Numbered from the stretch's first letter, positions 27,771 to 36,108 are shown. The stretch is DNA of 64,000 nt from Candidatus Gastranaerophilales bacterium (GCA_944323725.1 CALUTP010000003.1:1-64000); one strand, 5' to 3'. Translations and numbers: made by a program. Notes: generated by a model not told the origin, from the letters alone.

Positions 27771-27853
27771 AGAAATTACATATTTAATTATCAATCCAAG
27801 ATTAGTTACAGTCTTTAATTTATCACCAAAATAACAAAAAATCAAGTACATTT

Positions 27854-28873
27854 CTATATTGTAATTTCTTCTTTGCTGATAATTTGGTCTGCACCTATAA
27901 TTTGAGAATATAAGTCTGCATTTACTGTTGAATTTGATGCTACGACACTATGCGATATTTTTACGTTATCTTTTATTTTTACAGCGTCCCATACTATGCA
28001 ATTCTCAAGTACAACATTTTCGCCTATTATACAATTATCTCCAATTGTGCAATTCCCAATAATAGTGGTGCTTTCAGGTATAGAACTTGCTCCAATTATG
28101 TAAGAGCCATTTCCTTTTGTTTGTATTTCAGTATGAGGAAATTTACAAAATCCATTAAATAAATCTTGTGTTGATTGCTCATACTGTTCTAGAGTACCTA
28201 TGTCTGTCCAATATTCTGTAATTTCAAACGTGTTTATTGCGCCTTCTTTTAACAATTTTGGAAATACATTTTTTGCAAAATCATAAAATGTATTTTCTGG
28301 AATATAGTCAAAAATTTTATAGTTGAAAATGTAAATTCCAGTATTAATAAAATTACTTTTTGCTTCATCAACGGATGGTTTTTCTTGAAATTCTGTAATA
28401 AAACCATTTTCATCTGTTACGACAACGCCAAAGTGAGATACCTCTTCAAGTGGAATCTGTTTTATTCCAATAGTTGCTATTGCTCCTGATTTTTTATGTA
28501 TTTCAATACCTTGTCTTAAATCTGCATTTGATAGTCCGTCAGCTGAAAGTACAATAAAATCTTCACCTTTGTCAAAGAAGAATTGACATTTTTTTAATCC
28601 TCCTGCGGTTCCCGAAAGAGTTTCTTCTTTTATGTATTCAAAATTTATCCCAAATTTATTGTTTTTATATCTTTCAATTATTTGTTCTGCGAGGTAATAA
28701 GTATTTGCAACAACATCTTTTACGCCAATAGATGAAAGTTTTTCCATAAGAATATCCATAACCGGACGATTTGCAATTGGTACTAAAGGTTTGGGTACAG
28801 CTTTTGTAAGTGGGTCTAATCTTGAGCCTACTCCTGCTGCCATTATCATTGCTTTTATTTTTTCATTAACCAT
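27854..28873 (-). CDS. NDP-sugar pyrophosphorylase (mannose-1-phosphate guanylyltransferase-like)
   Basis: A 339-residue sugar nucleotidyltransferase. The signature MIMAAGVGSRLDPLTKAVPKPLVPIANRP begins near residue 10 with the catalytic GxGxRL and PKPxxP. A C-terminal left-handed beta-helix made of hexapeptide repeats follows (IIGNCTIGDNCIIGENVVLENCIV). It activates a sugar-1-phosphate with NTP; the nucleotide and sugar (GDP-mannose, UDP-glucose or dTDP-glucose class) cannot be fixed. Of three starts (GTG 28882, ATG 28879, ATG 28873), the last is best spaced from GAGAG at 28882-28886. It is transcribed alone, divergent from tRNA-Lys. Confidence 0.9.
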   Translation of the reverse strand: MVNEKIKAMIMAAGVGSRLDPLTKAVPKPLVPIANRPVMDILMEKLSSIGVKDVVANTYYLAEQIIERYKNNKFGINFEYIKEETLSGTAGGLKKCQFFFDKGEDFIVLSADGLSNADLRQGIEIHKKSGAIATIGIKQIPLEEVSHFGVVVTDENGFITEFQEKPSVDEAKSNFINTGIYIFNYKIFDYIPENTFYDFAKNVFPKLLKEGAINTFEITEYWTDIGTLEQYEQSTQDLFNGFCKFPHTEIQTKGNGSYIIGASSIPESTTIIGNCTIGDNCIIGENVVLENCIVWDAVKIKDNVKISHSVVASNSTVNADLYSQIIGADQIISKEEITI

Positions 28874-28937
28874 TTTCATCACTCTCTTTTTATTCTGCCA
28901 TGAAAGAATATTTATTGCAAATTTGTGAATAAATATG

Positions 28938-28966
28938 TTGTAAAAATTTTTTTATTGGATTATAAT
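28938..28966 (+). promoter_or_regulatory. Promoter of tRNA-Lys
   Basis: TTGTAA (28938-28943), a 17-base spacer and perfect TATAAT (28961-28966), 23 bases before the mature tRNA-Lys 5' end. Spacing and position are those of a vegetative sigma-70 promoter. Confidence 0.7.
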
Positions 28967-28988
28967 TTAAAAGTAAATTTCTTAAATT

Positions 28989-29064
<76 letters not shown>

Positions 29065-29072
29065 TTTATATG

Positions 29073-29099
29073 AAGAGCGTTTGGCGCTCTTTTTTTTTT
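29073..29099 (+). terminator. Terminator of tRNA-Lys
   Basis: A 7 bp GC-containing stem AAGAGCG/CGCTCTT with 5-base loop followed by nine T, starting 9 bases after the tRNA. Confidence 0.92.
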
Positions 29100-29106
29100 G
29101 TAAAAT

Positions 29107-29139
29107 AAAAAGCGGAATATTATATTTATTCCACTTTTT
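29107..29139 (-). terminator. Terminator of the HEMGH protein gene
   Basis: AAAAAG and GGAATA (29107-29119, one bulge) pair with TATTCC and CTTTTT (29127-29139), giving a hairpin with T-rich minus-strand end, 28 bases after the stop of the gene at 29167. It is arranged back to back with the tRNA-Lys terminator. Confidence 0.7.
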
Positions 29140-29166
29140 ATTTTTTATAATTTTATTATATTTTGA

Positions 29167-30195
29167 TTATAAATTATTTGCGGTTTGAGGTGTTCTTTGA
29201 TGTCGAATTTTTTTTGCAGATGCAATGGAATCTCTTATATTAGATGCAACATAAGCACCTACACCAGTACCAATTGCTACAAGAGTATATGTAGCTGCTC
29301 CTAATGCGTTTGTTTTTCTTACTTTTTTGAATATTTCAGCAGGTAAGAATTGTTTAGCCATTTTATTGCCTCTATATGTTGCCATTAGTTCTTCTGCTAT
29401 TATTGGTACAAATGACAAAGTCACTAATTTACCAACATTATTTTTTATAAATGTTGTTGCTTTATCTAATTTATTTTTAGGCTGTTCACCTTCAACTTTC
29501 TTGCGCTTAAATAGTGCTGTAAGACTAAATACTGTTCCTGCAATCATTGCTGGAGTTCTTAGCTTTTGCATTCCTTTCCATAATGTACTTTTATTTCTGT
29601 TAATAGCATGTCCCATCTCATGGAAAGTTGAGGTGCCTAATTTATCTATGTTAACCCCTATACGGTTTGTCTTAGGGAAAAATGCTGCGTTATTTCCATT
29701 TTCAAAGGTTGATTGAAGAATTTGTTTATAAACTTTACCTAAAAAGCTATTTCTGAACCAACTTGGCATTTCTTTTGATATTGCTTCATTTAATTTTTTG
29801 TTAGCTTCTGGTAGTACTTCACTTGATTCAGAAAGGAATTCATTTAGATATTTATTAGCATTAGAATTTCCATTGTTTCTAAACGGATTATATGTGAATG
29901 GTTTTAGAAATCCAGGCATTTCAAAATTACTTACTGGTTTGACATCAAGGATTTCTACCCCTTTGTCTTTGAGTCCTGAAGCTTCAAATGCATCTGCTAT
30001 CCCTTGTCTTAATATTTTGTTATCAATTCCAGATGAAGTTTTTTTCATTTGAGCTACAATTGGATTTGACAAACGGCTTATTGATTGTTTTGCAATATTA
30101 CCAACCATATTTCCTGCTACTATTGCACCTGCTGTCGGCCAAAAACCAGGAGTTCTATATTGTTGCCCGTTCTCGGTAGTAATAATTTTTGACAT
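29167..30195 (-). CDS. Membrane-associated zincin with HEMGH motif
   Basis: A 342-residue protein of no named family that I can assign. HEMGH at residues 192-196 (context LGTSTFHEMGHAINRNKS) is a canonical HExxH metallopeptidase motif. A possible third zinc ligand is in PIIAEELMATYRGNKMA (Glu268/269), a spacing of the gluzincin kind. Hydrophobic segments occur at about 20-35, 214-227, 254-267 and 298-316, so it is probably membrane-embedded. The active site is intact, unlike the M48-like protein at 18 kb. AAAGG precedes the ATG and a terminator follows. Peptidase activity is inference from motif only. Confidence 0.78.
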   Translation of the reverse strand: MSKIITTENGQQYRTPGFWPTAGAIVAGNMVGNIAKQSISRLSNPIVAQMKKTSSGIDNKILRQGIADAFEASGLKDKGVEILDVKPVSNFEMPGFLKPFTYNPFRNNGNSNANKYLNEFLSESSEVLPEANKKLNEAISKEMPSWFRNSFLGKVYKQILQSTFENGNNAAFFPKTNRIGVNIDKLGTSTFHEMGHAINRNKSTLWKGMQKLRTPAMIAGTVFSLTALFKRKKVEGEQPKNKLDKATTFIKNNVGKLVTLSFVPIIAEELMATYRGNKMAKQFLPAEIFKKVRKTNALGAATYTLVAIGTGVGAYVASNIRDSIASAKKIRHQRTPQTANNL

Positions 30196-30294
30196 TTAAT
30201 ACCTTTCACACACTTGGGTAATCTGTATCTTTATTAATGCTCATAAATGGAATTAATTGTTAATTATATAGAAAAATTTTACAATTATTAATAC

Positions 30295-30774
30295 TTATTT
30301 TCTAATGCTGCATCTTTCTAATTTTCTTACAAAACGAACAATTTTTGCTTCTTTATCTGCTGTTATTGAATCAACTAGGATTGTTTTGCATCCTAAAAGT
30401 TTACCGCACAAAATATCTGTAAGTGGTCTATCACCCACAAATACTGCTTCTTTTGGATTGATACTATATTTTTTTAAAAAGTCTTTTGCTGGCTGCGTAT
30501 TGGGTTTTTTTGCTTCAAATAGTATTGGAAATGGTGTTATTGCACTAACTTTTTTTATATATTCCTGATTGTGGTTATTTGAAATTATTGCAGTAAAGAA
30601 TTTTGATTGAACTTTTTTGAGCCAATCTAGTGTTTTTTCTGTATAACATCCAGTTTTTGATCCCATAAGTGTACTGTCTAAGTCAAATAACATTGCTTTT
30701 ATACCTGATTTTTCCAGTTCTTCTAAATTTATTTCATATATACTTTTTAAATTGTAATCAGGTTTAAGAAACAT
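30295..30774 (-). CDS. YqeG-family HAD IIIA phosphatase
   Basis: A 159-residue HAD-superfamily phosphatase of the YqeG type (class IIIA, no cap). The nucleophile motif MLFDLDSTLMG, motif II ISNNHN, Lys in AKKPNTQPAKDFL, and the acidic motif FVGDRPLTDI are all present. In cyanobacteria and plants the related protein is linked to phosphatidylglycerophosphate dephosphorylation; the role here is inferred. The ATG overlaps the end of the U32 gene by 11 bases, so the two are probably co-transcribed. AGGAG is well placed. Confidence 0.9.
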   Translation of the reverse strand: MFLKPDYNLKSIYEINLEELEKSGIKAMLFDLDSTLMGSKTGCYTEKTLDWLKKVQSKFFTAIISNNHNQEYIKKVSAITPFPILFEAKKPNTQPAKDFLKKYSINPKEAVFVGDRPLTDILCGKLLGCKTILVDSITADKEAKIVRFVRKLERCSIRK

Positions 30775-32008
30775 GCTCTTTTACTCCTATTGTTCTTGCT
30801 AGAGCATATTTATAATCAATTGGTTCATTCTCAAATTTTATATATACATCATCATTTGTATTTCCAAGAGGTTGTTCTTCTCCTTTTTCATTTGTAATTT
30901 TCAAAACTTTTGTTGTGAATTGTTCTTTTGGAGTGATGATTTCTACTTCATCATTCAGGAGCATTTTATTTTTTATTTTTACGAAATTATCACCATCAGA
31001 ATTCTTCTTGCCTTTAAACTCACATAAAAAATCTGCTCCGGCAAGTCCTTTGGAAATATCATAGCTGTAGCTGTCATTGTTATTATTGCCAAGTGCAAAT
31101 CCGGTTGTGTATCCTCTGTTTCCTACTTTTTTTAGCTCTATAAAGTATTTGTGTAAATCTGCATTTAGATTTTTAATGCAGTCGTCTATTGCATTTCTGT
31201 AAGCTTTTGCAACAGCTGAAACGTAATATAGACTTTTTGTCCTGCCTTCAATTTTGAATGAATTTATACCGGCGTCAATAAGTTTTGGCAGATGTTCTAC
31301 AAGACATAGATCTTTTGGACTTAGAATATGGGAACCTCTTTCGTCTTGATTAATTTCATAGTACTCATTAGGTCTGGTGCTTTCAACAAGTTTATAACTC
31401 CATCTGCAAGGTTGTGAGCAGTTGCCATGGTTTGCTTTTCTTTCTCCATTCGTAAAATAATCGCTTAAAAGACATCTACCTGAAAATGATACACACTGAG
31501 AGCCATGTACAAAACTTTCAAGTTCAATATCTGGGACATGTTTTCGGATTTCTGCAATGTCTGCTATTGGTAATTCTCTTGCTAGAATTACTCTTGTTGC
31601 ACCAATATCTTGCCAGAATTTTACACTTTCATAGTTCAATGTGTTAGTTTGTGTGCTTATATGCAGCGGGGTATCTGGCATATATTTTTTTACAAGATTG
31701 ATCACTCCGAAATCACTTACAATTACAGCATCTGGGTTAGCGTCTTTAAATTTATCAATACAACTTTCTAATAATTTTATATCGCTATTGAATGCAAAAA
31801 TATTTAATGTTACATAAGCTTTTGCTCCTAATTTATGAGCAAGATCAACTGCTTCTTTTAGGTTATCAAGAGTAATAAGCTGACCTTTTCGCATGGCTCT
31901 TAAGCTGAAATCTACTACTCCAAGGTAAACTGCATTTGCTCCATATTTTATTGCGTATTCTAATTTTTCTAAATTGCCTGCCGGCATCAATAATTCTAAA
32001 TCCTGCAT
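30764..32008 (-). CDS. Peptidase U32 family protein (TrhP/RlhA-type)
   Basis: A 414-residue U32 protein. It has a TIM-barrel N-terminus (ELLMPAGNLEKLEYAIKYGANAVYLG) and the family signature ELESFVHGSQCVSFSGRCLLSDYF, followed by GNCSQPCRWSY. The cysteines probably hold an iron-sulfur cluster, as in U32 RNA hydroxylases. A short C-terminal beta-barrel follows. U32 proteins were first called peptidases, but characterised bacterial members such as TrhP hydroxylate tRNA or rRNA bases using prephenate-linked chemistry; that assignment here rests on length and cysteine layout. It overlaps yqeG. Confidence 0.88.
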   Translation of the reverse strand: MQDLELLMPAGNLEKLEYAIKYGANAVYLGVVDFSLRAMRKGQLITLDNLKEAVDLAHKLGAKAYVTLNIFAFNSDIKLLESCIDKFKDANPDAVIVSDFGVINLVKKYMPDTPLHISTQTNTLNYESVKFWQDIGATRVILARELPIADIAEIRKHVPDIELESFVHGSQCVSFSGRCLLSDYFTNGERKANHGNCSQPCRWSYKLVESTRPNEYYEINQDERGSHILSPKDLCLVEHLPKLIDAGINSFKIEGRTKSLYYVSAVAKAYRNAIDDCIKNLNADLHKYFIELKKVGNRGYTTGFALGNNNNDSYSYDISKGLAGADFLCEFKGKKNSDGDNFVKIKNKMLLNDEVEIITPKEQFTTKVLKITNEKGEEQPLGNTNDDVYIKFENEPIDYKYALARTIGVKEHVS

Positions 32009-32120
32009 AACTGTATATTACCCAAAAGGATGTAAATAATCAACTGATTAGGTGATGCTATTTTTTGGTTTATATAGACAATAGAAGTGTAAGAGATAAA
32101 TGTTTTTGGAGAGCACACAT

Positions 32121-32255
32121 ATGCAAGTTATTGAAAATGCTGCTGTTACTATTAAAGAAATCTGGGAATATCAACACCCTGTAATCCATTCTTGGTTTTT
32201 AATGAGTGTGGTATCTTTTTGTTTTATGTTTGCTTTTTTATTTTTCGCTGTTTAA
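32121..32255 (+). CDS. Small membrane protein, 44 residues
   Basis: ATG at 32121 follows GGAGAG at good distance and opens 44 codons ending at TAA 32253-32255. Residues 1-23 are hydrophilic (ends IWEYQHPVIHS) and 24-44 form one strong membrane segment ending FLFFAV. The stop overlaps that of the convergent secreted-protein gene by 4 bases. The coding case rests on the ribosome-binding site, the single-helix layout and the tight junction, which echo other gene ends in this window. Function unknown; it may be a regulator of a larger membrane complex. Confidence 0.6.
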   Translation: MQVIENAAVTIKEIWEYQHPVIHSWFLMSVVSFCFMFAFLFFAV

Positions 32256-32800
32256 TAATTATCCTGATTTGCAATCTCAAGTATTGCATAAGCGTTAAAA
32301 TCAACAGAGCCGAATATAAATTTAACTTGATTTTCTTTTCCGCTATCAATCATTTTGATGAAATTAATTTCCGGTTCATTGAAATCGTCGTTAGTTTCTA
32401 TCGCTGGAATTTCTGCCATAAGATTTTGGGATTGATATAGCTGAATTATGGGAGTTCCGTTTCTCAGTTCTCCTTTTGCTTGGTAGTGACCTACTGGAAG
32501 TATTGCTGTTTTATTCAATTTTATTGGAGCTGATACACATATTATTGGTAAAGATTCTGGCATTTTATTTATAGTATCTGTTTCGTTGCTCTGGCGAAAT
32601 TCTTCACCTTTTGGAATATTTTTGTTGCGTTTCTTTTTACCTTTTTTACTTTCCAATGCTTTTTCAAAGTCTTCATCGCTCACAGGTTCTTGGCCGTAAA
32701 CATTTTGATCTCCAAAGTTGTCCCATAAGTCGCCATCTGCATATGACGCAGTTCCGATTGTGAATATTATGATAAAAAGAATTACAATTATATTTTTCAT
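32252..32800 (-). CDS. Secreted hypothetical protein
   Basis: A 182-residue protein with an N-terminal signal peptide (MKNIIVILFIIIFTIGTASYA, likely cleaved after about residue 21). A charged low-complexity linker follows (EDFEKALESKKGKKKRNKN), then a small beta-rich domain beginning ICVSAPIKLNKTAILPVGHY. No family is recognised. It converges on the small membrane ORF and lies downstream of the sigma-factor terminator. A periplasmic role is likely from the signal peptide alone. Confidence 0.72.
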   Translation of the reverse strand: MKNIIVILFIIIFTIGTASYADGDLWDNFGDQNVYGQEPVSDEDFEKALESKKGKKKRNKNIPKGEEFRQSNETDTINKMPESLPIICVSAPIKLNKTAILPVGHYQAKGELRNGTPIIQLYQSQNLMAEIPAIETNDDFNEPEINFIKMIDSGKENQVKFIFGSVDFNAYAILEIANQDNY

Positions 32801-32848
32801 ACTTATATTTTAATTGTTTTTGCAGATTTGTAAAGATTATATATTAAA

Positions 32849-32868
32849 AGAGCGGCTTATGCCGCTCT
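32849..32868 (-). terminator. Terminator of the sigma-factor gene
   Basis: An 8 bp GC-rich stem AGAGCGGC/GCCGCTCT with 4-base loop, followed on the minus strand by TTTTAATAT, about 40 bases past the stop of the sigma gene at 32909. Confidence 0.8.
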
Positions 32869-32908
32869 GGATTACAAGATATAAAATATAAACTCACGAG
32901 GAACTACA

Positions 32909-33823
32909 CTACCCTATGTAACTTGATAACATTTCCTGACTTAGACTTGACATCCGCATTTTTTTTAATGCTCTCAATTCGGTTTGTCTAATACATTCTT
33001 TGGTTACTCCATAGATGTTTCCAATTTCTTCGAGAGTTCTTTTGGTTGCATTCCCAAGTCCGTAGCGCATTCTTACAACATCCTGCTCTCTTTCTTTTAA
33101 AGTTGATACGACCATTTCTATATCAGCTTGTAGGTTTTTATATTCCGCATTTTCTGCGACTAATGCGCGTTCATCTTCAAGGATGTCTGCTATATTTAAT
33201 TCTTTTCCATTTTCTCTTTCTAGTCCGCTTTCAATGGAAATTGTTTTTGTATAAGCAGAAAGGAATGTCTCAATTTTATCGGGTTCTATATTCATCTTTT
33301 TGGCTACATCTTTAGTCTGTACTTGACAGTTGTATTCTTTTTCCATTTCTGATTTAAGTTTTGAAAATTTAGAAAGTGTTTCTTGAATATATACAGGAAT
33401 TTTCATGCAGTGAGATTGCTCAGAAATTGCTTTGAACATTGACTGTTTTATCCACCAGCTTGCGTATGTTGCAAATTTGTAGCCTAATTTGTAATTGAAT
33501 TTTTCCGCTGCAATCATTAGTCCAAGATTCCCCTCTTGAATTAAATCAATCATTGGGAGACCAGACATATGAATTGCTTTTTTTGCAATGCTCACTACAA
33601 GTTTCAAGTTTGCTTGGATTAATTGTTTTTTAGCTTCGGCATCTCCTTCTTTTGCTAATTTTGCTATCTTTTTTTCTTCTTCTGTGCTTAATGATTTATA
33701 GTTTGCTATTTCTCTTAAATAACCTGTAAGGATGCTGTCGCTTGCTGCTGATATTACTTCATTTTTTGCAGGATTAGATTTTTGTGTAACCTTCTTCATT
33801 TTTACGGGACTGTTCTTGCTCAT
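32909..33823 (-). CDS. RNA polymerase sigma-70 factor, group 2-like (SigA relative)
   Basis: A 304-residue sigma factor with region 1.2 (DSILTGYLREIANYKSLS), region 2 (ANLKLVVSIAKK, then LIQEGNLGLMIAAEKF and FATYASWWIKQSM), region 3 and region 4 (TLKEREQDVVRMRYGLG, then TLEEIGNIYGVTKECIRQTE). It lacks the long N-terminus of primary sigma factors and so resembles the group 2 factors common in cyanobacteria. The start at 33823 is favoured because AAGGAG lies 10 bases upstream; a longer frame to 33856 runs through that site. A promoter and a structured leader of about 150 nt precede it. Confidence 0.92.
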   Translation of the reverse strand: MSKNSPVKMKKVTQKSNPAKNEVISAASDSILTGYLREIANYKSLSTEEEKKIAKLAKEGDAEAKKQLIQANLKLVVSIAKKAIHMSGLPMIDLIQEGNLGLMIAAEKFNYKLGYKFATYASWWIKQSMFKAISEQSHCMKIPVYIQETLSKFSKLKSEMEKEYNCQVQTKDVAKKMNIEPDKIETFLSAYTKTISIESGLERENGKELNIADILEDERALVAENAEYKNLQADIEMVVSTLKEREQDVVRMRYGLGNATKRTLEEIGNIYGVTKECIRQTELRALKKMRMSSLSQEMLSSYIG

Positions 33824-33860
33824 AAAATTTAAACTCCTTATTTTACAGCTTAACAAAATA

Positions 33861-33941
33861 CACCGGTGATAAATCGTTTTGAAATGTTTTTATTGGAGTA
33901 AATGTTGATTTCAGCACGATTTATCTCCGTCTGGGTGACGG
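33861..33941 (-). promoter_or_regulatory. Structured 5' leader of the sigma-factor gene
   Basis: Within the predicted leader, read on the minus strand, lie a 5 bp hairpin CCGTC/GACGG (33927-33941), then a long imperfect stem pairing 33908-33925 with 33868-33885 (10 bp outer plus 6 bp inner helix, about 22-base loop), then the palindrome CACCGGTG (33861-33868). The start codon is about 40 bases further on. CACC of the first hairpin could also pair with GGTG of the palindrome, so alternative folds exist. No known riboswitch class is recognised. Confidence 0.5.
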
Positions 33942-33973
33942 TATTGTAATGTAACACGAAATAGTATATACTT

Positions 33974-34002
33974 AGTATATACTATAGTATATAAAATTAC
34001 AA
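33974..34002 (-). promoter_or_regulatory. Promoter of the sigma-factor gene
   Basis: On the minus strand TTGTAA (34002-33997), a 17-base spacer and TATACT (33979-33974). The promoter lies inside overlapping AGTATATACT-type palindromes (33963-33992), which could also be an operator. Confidence 0.55.
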
Positions 34003-34097
34003 GTCTTATGTTAAGAATTATTAAAACGAATTTTTGAAAATTTAACCTTCCTTAATTTTAATTGTTTGTAGTATAATGTTTTTGAGGAGTATTAGTT

Positions 34098-34577
34098 ATG
34101 AAGAAAAAGATTATTATTGGATTAAGTATTTTATTAGTTACAATTCTCACTTCTGCTGTTTGTTTAGCTATAAATAGCAGTGTTATGAATAGAAAAGAAA
34201 AACCTTCTGATTATCATATAGGTGTGTCATATGAATCAGCAATCGAGGCGGATAAACCGGCTCTTGTATTGTTTTATGCTGATTGGTGCGGGTATTGTTT
34301 GAAATTTATGCCTAGATTTAAAACTATTAATTCTATATATAAGAATAAATTTAGTATTGTCATGTTGAATGTTGAAGATCCTCAATATAAAAAAATTGTA
34401 GATGATGTCGCATTAACTGGATTTCCTACATTGTATATAATTGACAAAAAATATGATAATAGAGTTCTTTTAAATAACGCATTATATCTAGATTTGAAAC
34501 GTTTAAGAGGCGAACTTGACAGATATTTAAGTATTAGAAAACGTTTGGATAATTGTGATAAATGTACGGATAAGTAG
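34098..34577 (+). CDS. Membrane-anchored thioredoxin-like protein
   Basis: A 159-residue thioredoxin-fold protein with an uncleaved or cleavable N-terminal membrane segment (IIIGLSILLVTILTSAVCLA). The active site is WCGYC (residues 63-67) in LVLFYADWCGYCLKF, with the cis-proline loop in ALTGFPTLYI. Anchoring suggests it faces the periplasm, where it would reduce or oxidise protein disulfides. Two further cysteines near the C-terminus (DNCDKC) form an unusual CxxC that could also be redox-active. GAGGAG precedes the ATG. It is transcribed alone. Confidence 0.88.
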   Translation: MKKKIIIGLSILLVTILTSAVCLAINSSVMNRKEKPSDYHIGVSYESAIEADKPALVLFYADWCGYCLKFMPRFKTINSIYKNKFSIVMLNVEDPQYKKIVDDVALTGFPTLYIIDKKYDNRVLLNNALYLDLKRLRGELDRYLSIRKRLDNCDKCTDK

Positions 34578-34623
34578 TAAAAAAAAAAGACCTTGATATT
34601 ATTTTCAAGGCCTATCCGTTTAA
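34566..34623 (+). terminator. Probable terminator overlapping the thioredoxin stop codon
   Basis: Outer arms ACGGATA/TATCCGT (34566-34572, 34613-34619) enclose inner arms CCTTGA/TCAAGG (34591-34596, 34605-34610), followed by TTTAAAT. The outer arm lies inside the last codons of the thioredoxin gene. The tail is only partly T-rich, so it could be a processing or stability element instead. Confidence 0.45.
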
Positions 34624-34727
34624 ATAAGAAGAGAGAGCTTTATGTTTATATAAAGTAAATATGTATAAAAAAATTGCTATTTATGATGCAAATTTTTAAC
34701 AAATCTTAATAAAAAGAGCACGCTGTA

Positions 34728-35510
34728 ATGAAAGATATCCAAAACCTTAAAGATACTCGTAATGTAGATATTCAAAAAGTAGGAATAAAGCATATTGATG
34801 TTCCTTTAATAATACAAAGGAAAAATAGTTCCAATCAGGTAGTATGCGCTAAAGCAAGAGTAAATGTTTCCTTGCCTAAGGATTATAAAGGAACGCATAT
34901 GTCCCGTTTTGTAGAGGTCTTGAATGAATGGCAGCATAAGGATTTGTTAGGTGTTGATGTTAAAGGTTGTCTTGAAAAAATCATTGAAAATTTAGATGCT
35001 CAAAGTGGAGAATTATTATTTAAGTTTAAATATTTTTTAGAAAAAAAATCTCCAGTAACGGAGTTACCTGCGCAAATGGCGTATGATTGCTCTTTTGAAG
35101 GAAGAATAAATTCTGATGGATATAAATTTATTCTTGGTGTAGAAGTACCTGTGACTACGCTTTGTCCTTGCTCAAAAGAAATTTCAGATAATGGTGCTCA
35201 TAATCAAAGAGCATTTATTACAGTAAGAGTTTCTTATGATGAAGATAAACATATTTGGCTTGAGGATTTAATTTCACTTATTGAAAGTTGTGCATCTTGT
35301 CCGGTATATCCTCTTTTAAAGCGGGAAGATGAAAAGTTTGTGACAGAAAAAGCTTGGGATAATCCTAAATTTGTCGAGGATGTACTTCGTGATGTTGTAG
35401 TAAAATTGCGCGATCATCCTGTCGTAAATGAATTTGAGGTCGAATGCGAGGCTTTTGAAAGTATTCATAATCACTCAGCTTGGGCATATCAAAAAGAATC
35501 TAAACTATAA
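34728..35510 (+). CDS. folE2: GTP cyclohydrolase FolE2 (type IB)
   Basis: A 260-residue metal-flexible GTP cyclohydrolase that makes dihydroneopterin triphosphate for folate and queuosine. The family motif TTLCPCSKEISDNGAHNQRA carries the metal-binding cysteine and nearby residues, and the C-terminal VECEAFESIHNHSAWAY fits. FolE2 replaces zinc-dependent FolE in many bacteria, which can help growth when zinc is scarce. The upstream ribosome-binding site is weak (AGAG). It should feed queD at 4.6 kb, although the genes are 30 kb apart. Confidence 0.95.
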   Translation: MKDIQNLKDTRNVDIQKVGIKHIDVPLIIQRKNSSNQVVCAKARVNVSLPKDYKGTHMSRFVEVLNEWQHKDLLGVDVKGCLEKIIENLDAQSGELLFKFKYFLEKKSPVTELPAQMAYDCSFEGRINSDGYKFILGVEVPVTTLCPCSKEISDNGAHNQRAFITVRVSYDEDKHIWLEDLISLIESCASCPVYPLLKREDEKFVTEKAWDNPKFVEDVLRDVVVKLRDHPVVNEFEVECEAFESIHNHSAWAYQKESKL

Positions 35511-36029
35511 ATTACAAGTGATAATCGCATTTATGCCCCAGTTTTTGCCAGAGTTATCTTTTATATCTTGTAAATTATATCGTTGTGCTTCTATTGAAAT
35601 AGATGTTTTTTCATTTATTTTTCTTGTTATTCCCGAAAATACGCCGGCACTGTTTTTCCATTCTCCTGTTTTATAATTATATTTTCCAGAATAATGCGGA
35701 TTAATGTAAAAACTTGTCTTGTCATTAATTGGAAGGTTTGCAGTTATTGGAGAGTACCTAATTTGTGTAGCTGTATTTTTTGTTCCTATAGTATTTCTTA
35801 TTCGCAAATTCTGATTAAAAAGTCCTTTTTTATCGTAATTAAGAGAACCTTTAAAGTCTATTACTACCATAGCTTCATTTTTAAAATTTGTTCCAATTCC
35901 AAGAAAAGCTCCTGCAGAGCCTTTTTGATTTAACGCTTTTTCTTCAATTCCTCCGATTGTTAAATTACTTCCATCAAGGTTTTGGTAACTGTTAAGTGAT
36001 GTTGTTCCTTTAATAATTGGTATTGTCAT
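35505..36029 (-). CDS. Hypothetical beta-rich protein
   Basis: A 174-residue protein of no recognised family and no signal peptide. It is rich in alternating polar/aromatic strands (MVVIDFKGSLNYDKKGLF, TSFYINPHYSGKYNYKTGEW, SISIEAQRYNL) and ends in an aliphatic strand, a pattern like part of a beta-barrel, but a lack of a secretion signal argues against an ordinary porin. AGGAG is present 10 bases before the ATG but is locked in a hairpin with the terminator of the gene upstream. It converges on folE2 with a 6-base overlap. Confidence 0.65.
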   Translation of the reverse strand: MTIPIIKGTTSLNSYQNLDGSNLTIGGIEEKALNQKGSAGAFLGIGTNFKNEAMVVIDFKGSLNYDKKGLFNQNLRIRNTIGTKNTATQIRYSPITANLPINDKTSFYINPHYSGKYNYKTGEWKNSAGVFSGITRKINEKTSISIEAQRYNLQDIKDNSGKNWGINAIITCNL

Positions 36030-36037
36030 AAATAAAA

Positions 36038-36094
36038 AATTCTCCTGAAATATATCCCCTATATTTATATAAAGGATTTTACTTCAGGAGAATT
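36038..36094 (-). terminator. Terminator that also covers the ribosome-binding site of the next gene
   Basis: A perfect 12 bp inverted repeat (arms 36083-36094 and 36038-36049, 33-base loop), followed on the minus strand by six T. It starts 14 bases past the stop of the M49-like gene and fits a rho-independent terminator. The 3' arm contains AGGAG, the ribosome-binding site of the gene starting at 36029. When RNA polymerase reads through, the same hairpin would hide that site. Confidence 0.7.
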
Positions 36095-36108
36095 GCCTAG
36101 TAATAAAT

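Noticed and set aside
29327-29716. A 129-codon open frame on the plus strand
   Set aside because: It is opposite the HEMGH protein gene, which has a proper ribosome-binding site and motif.
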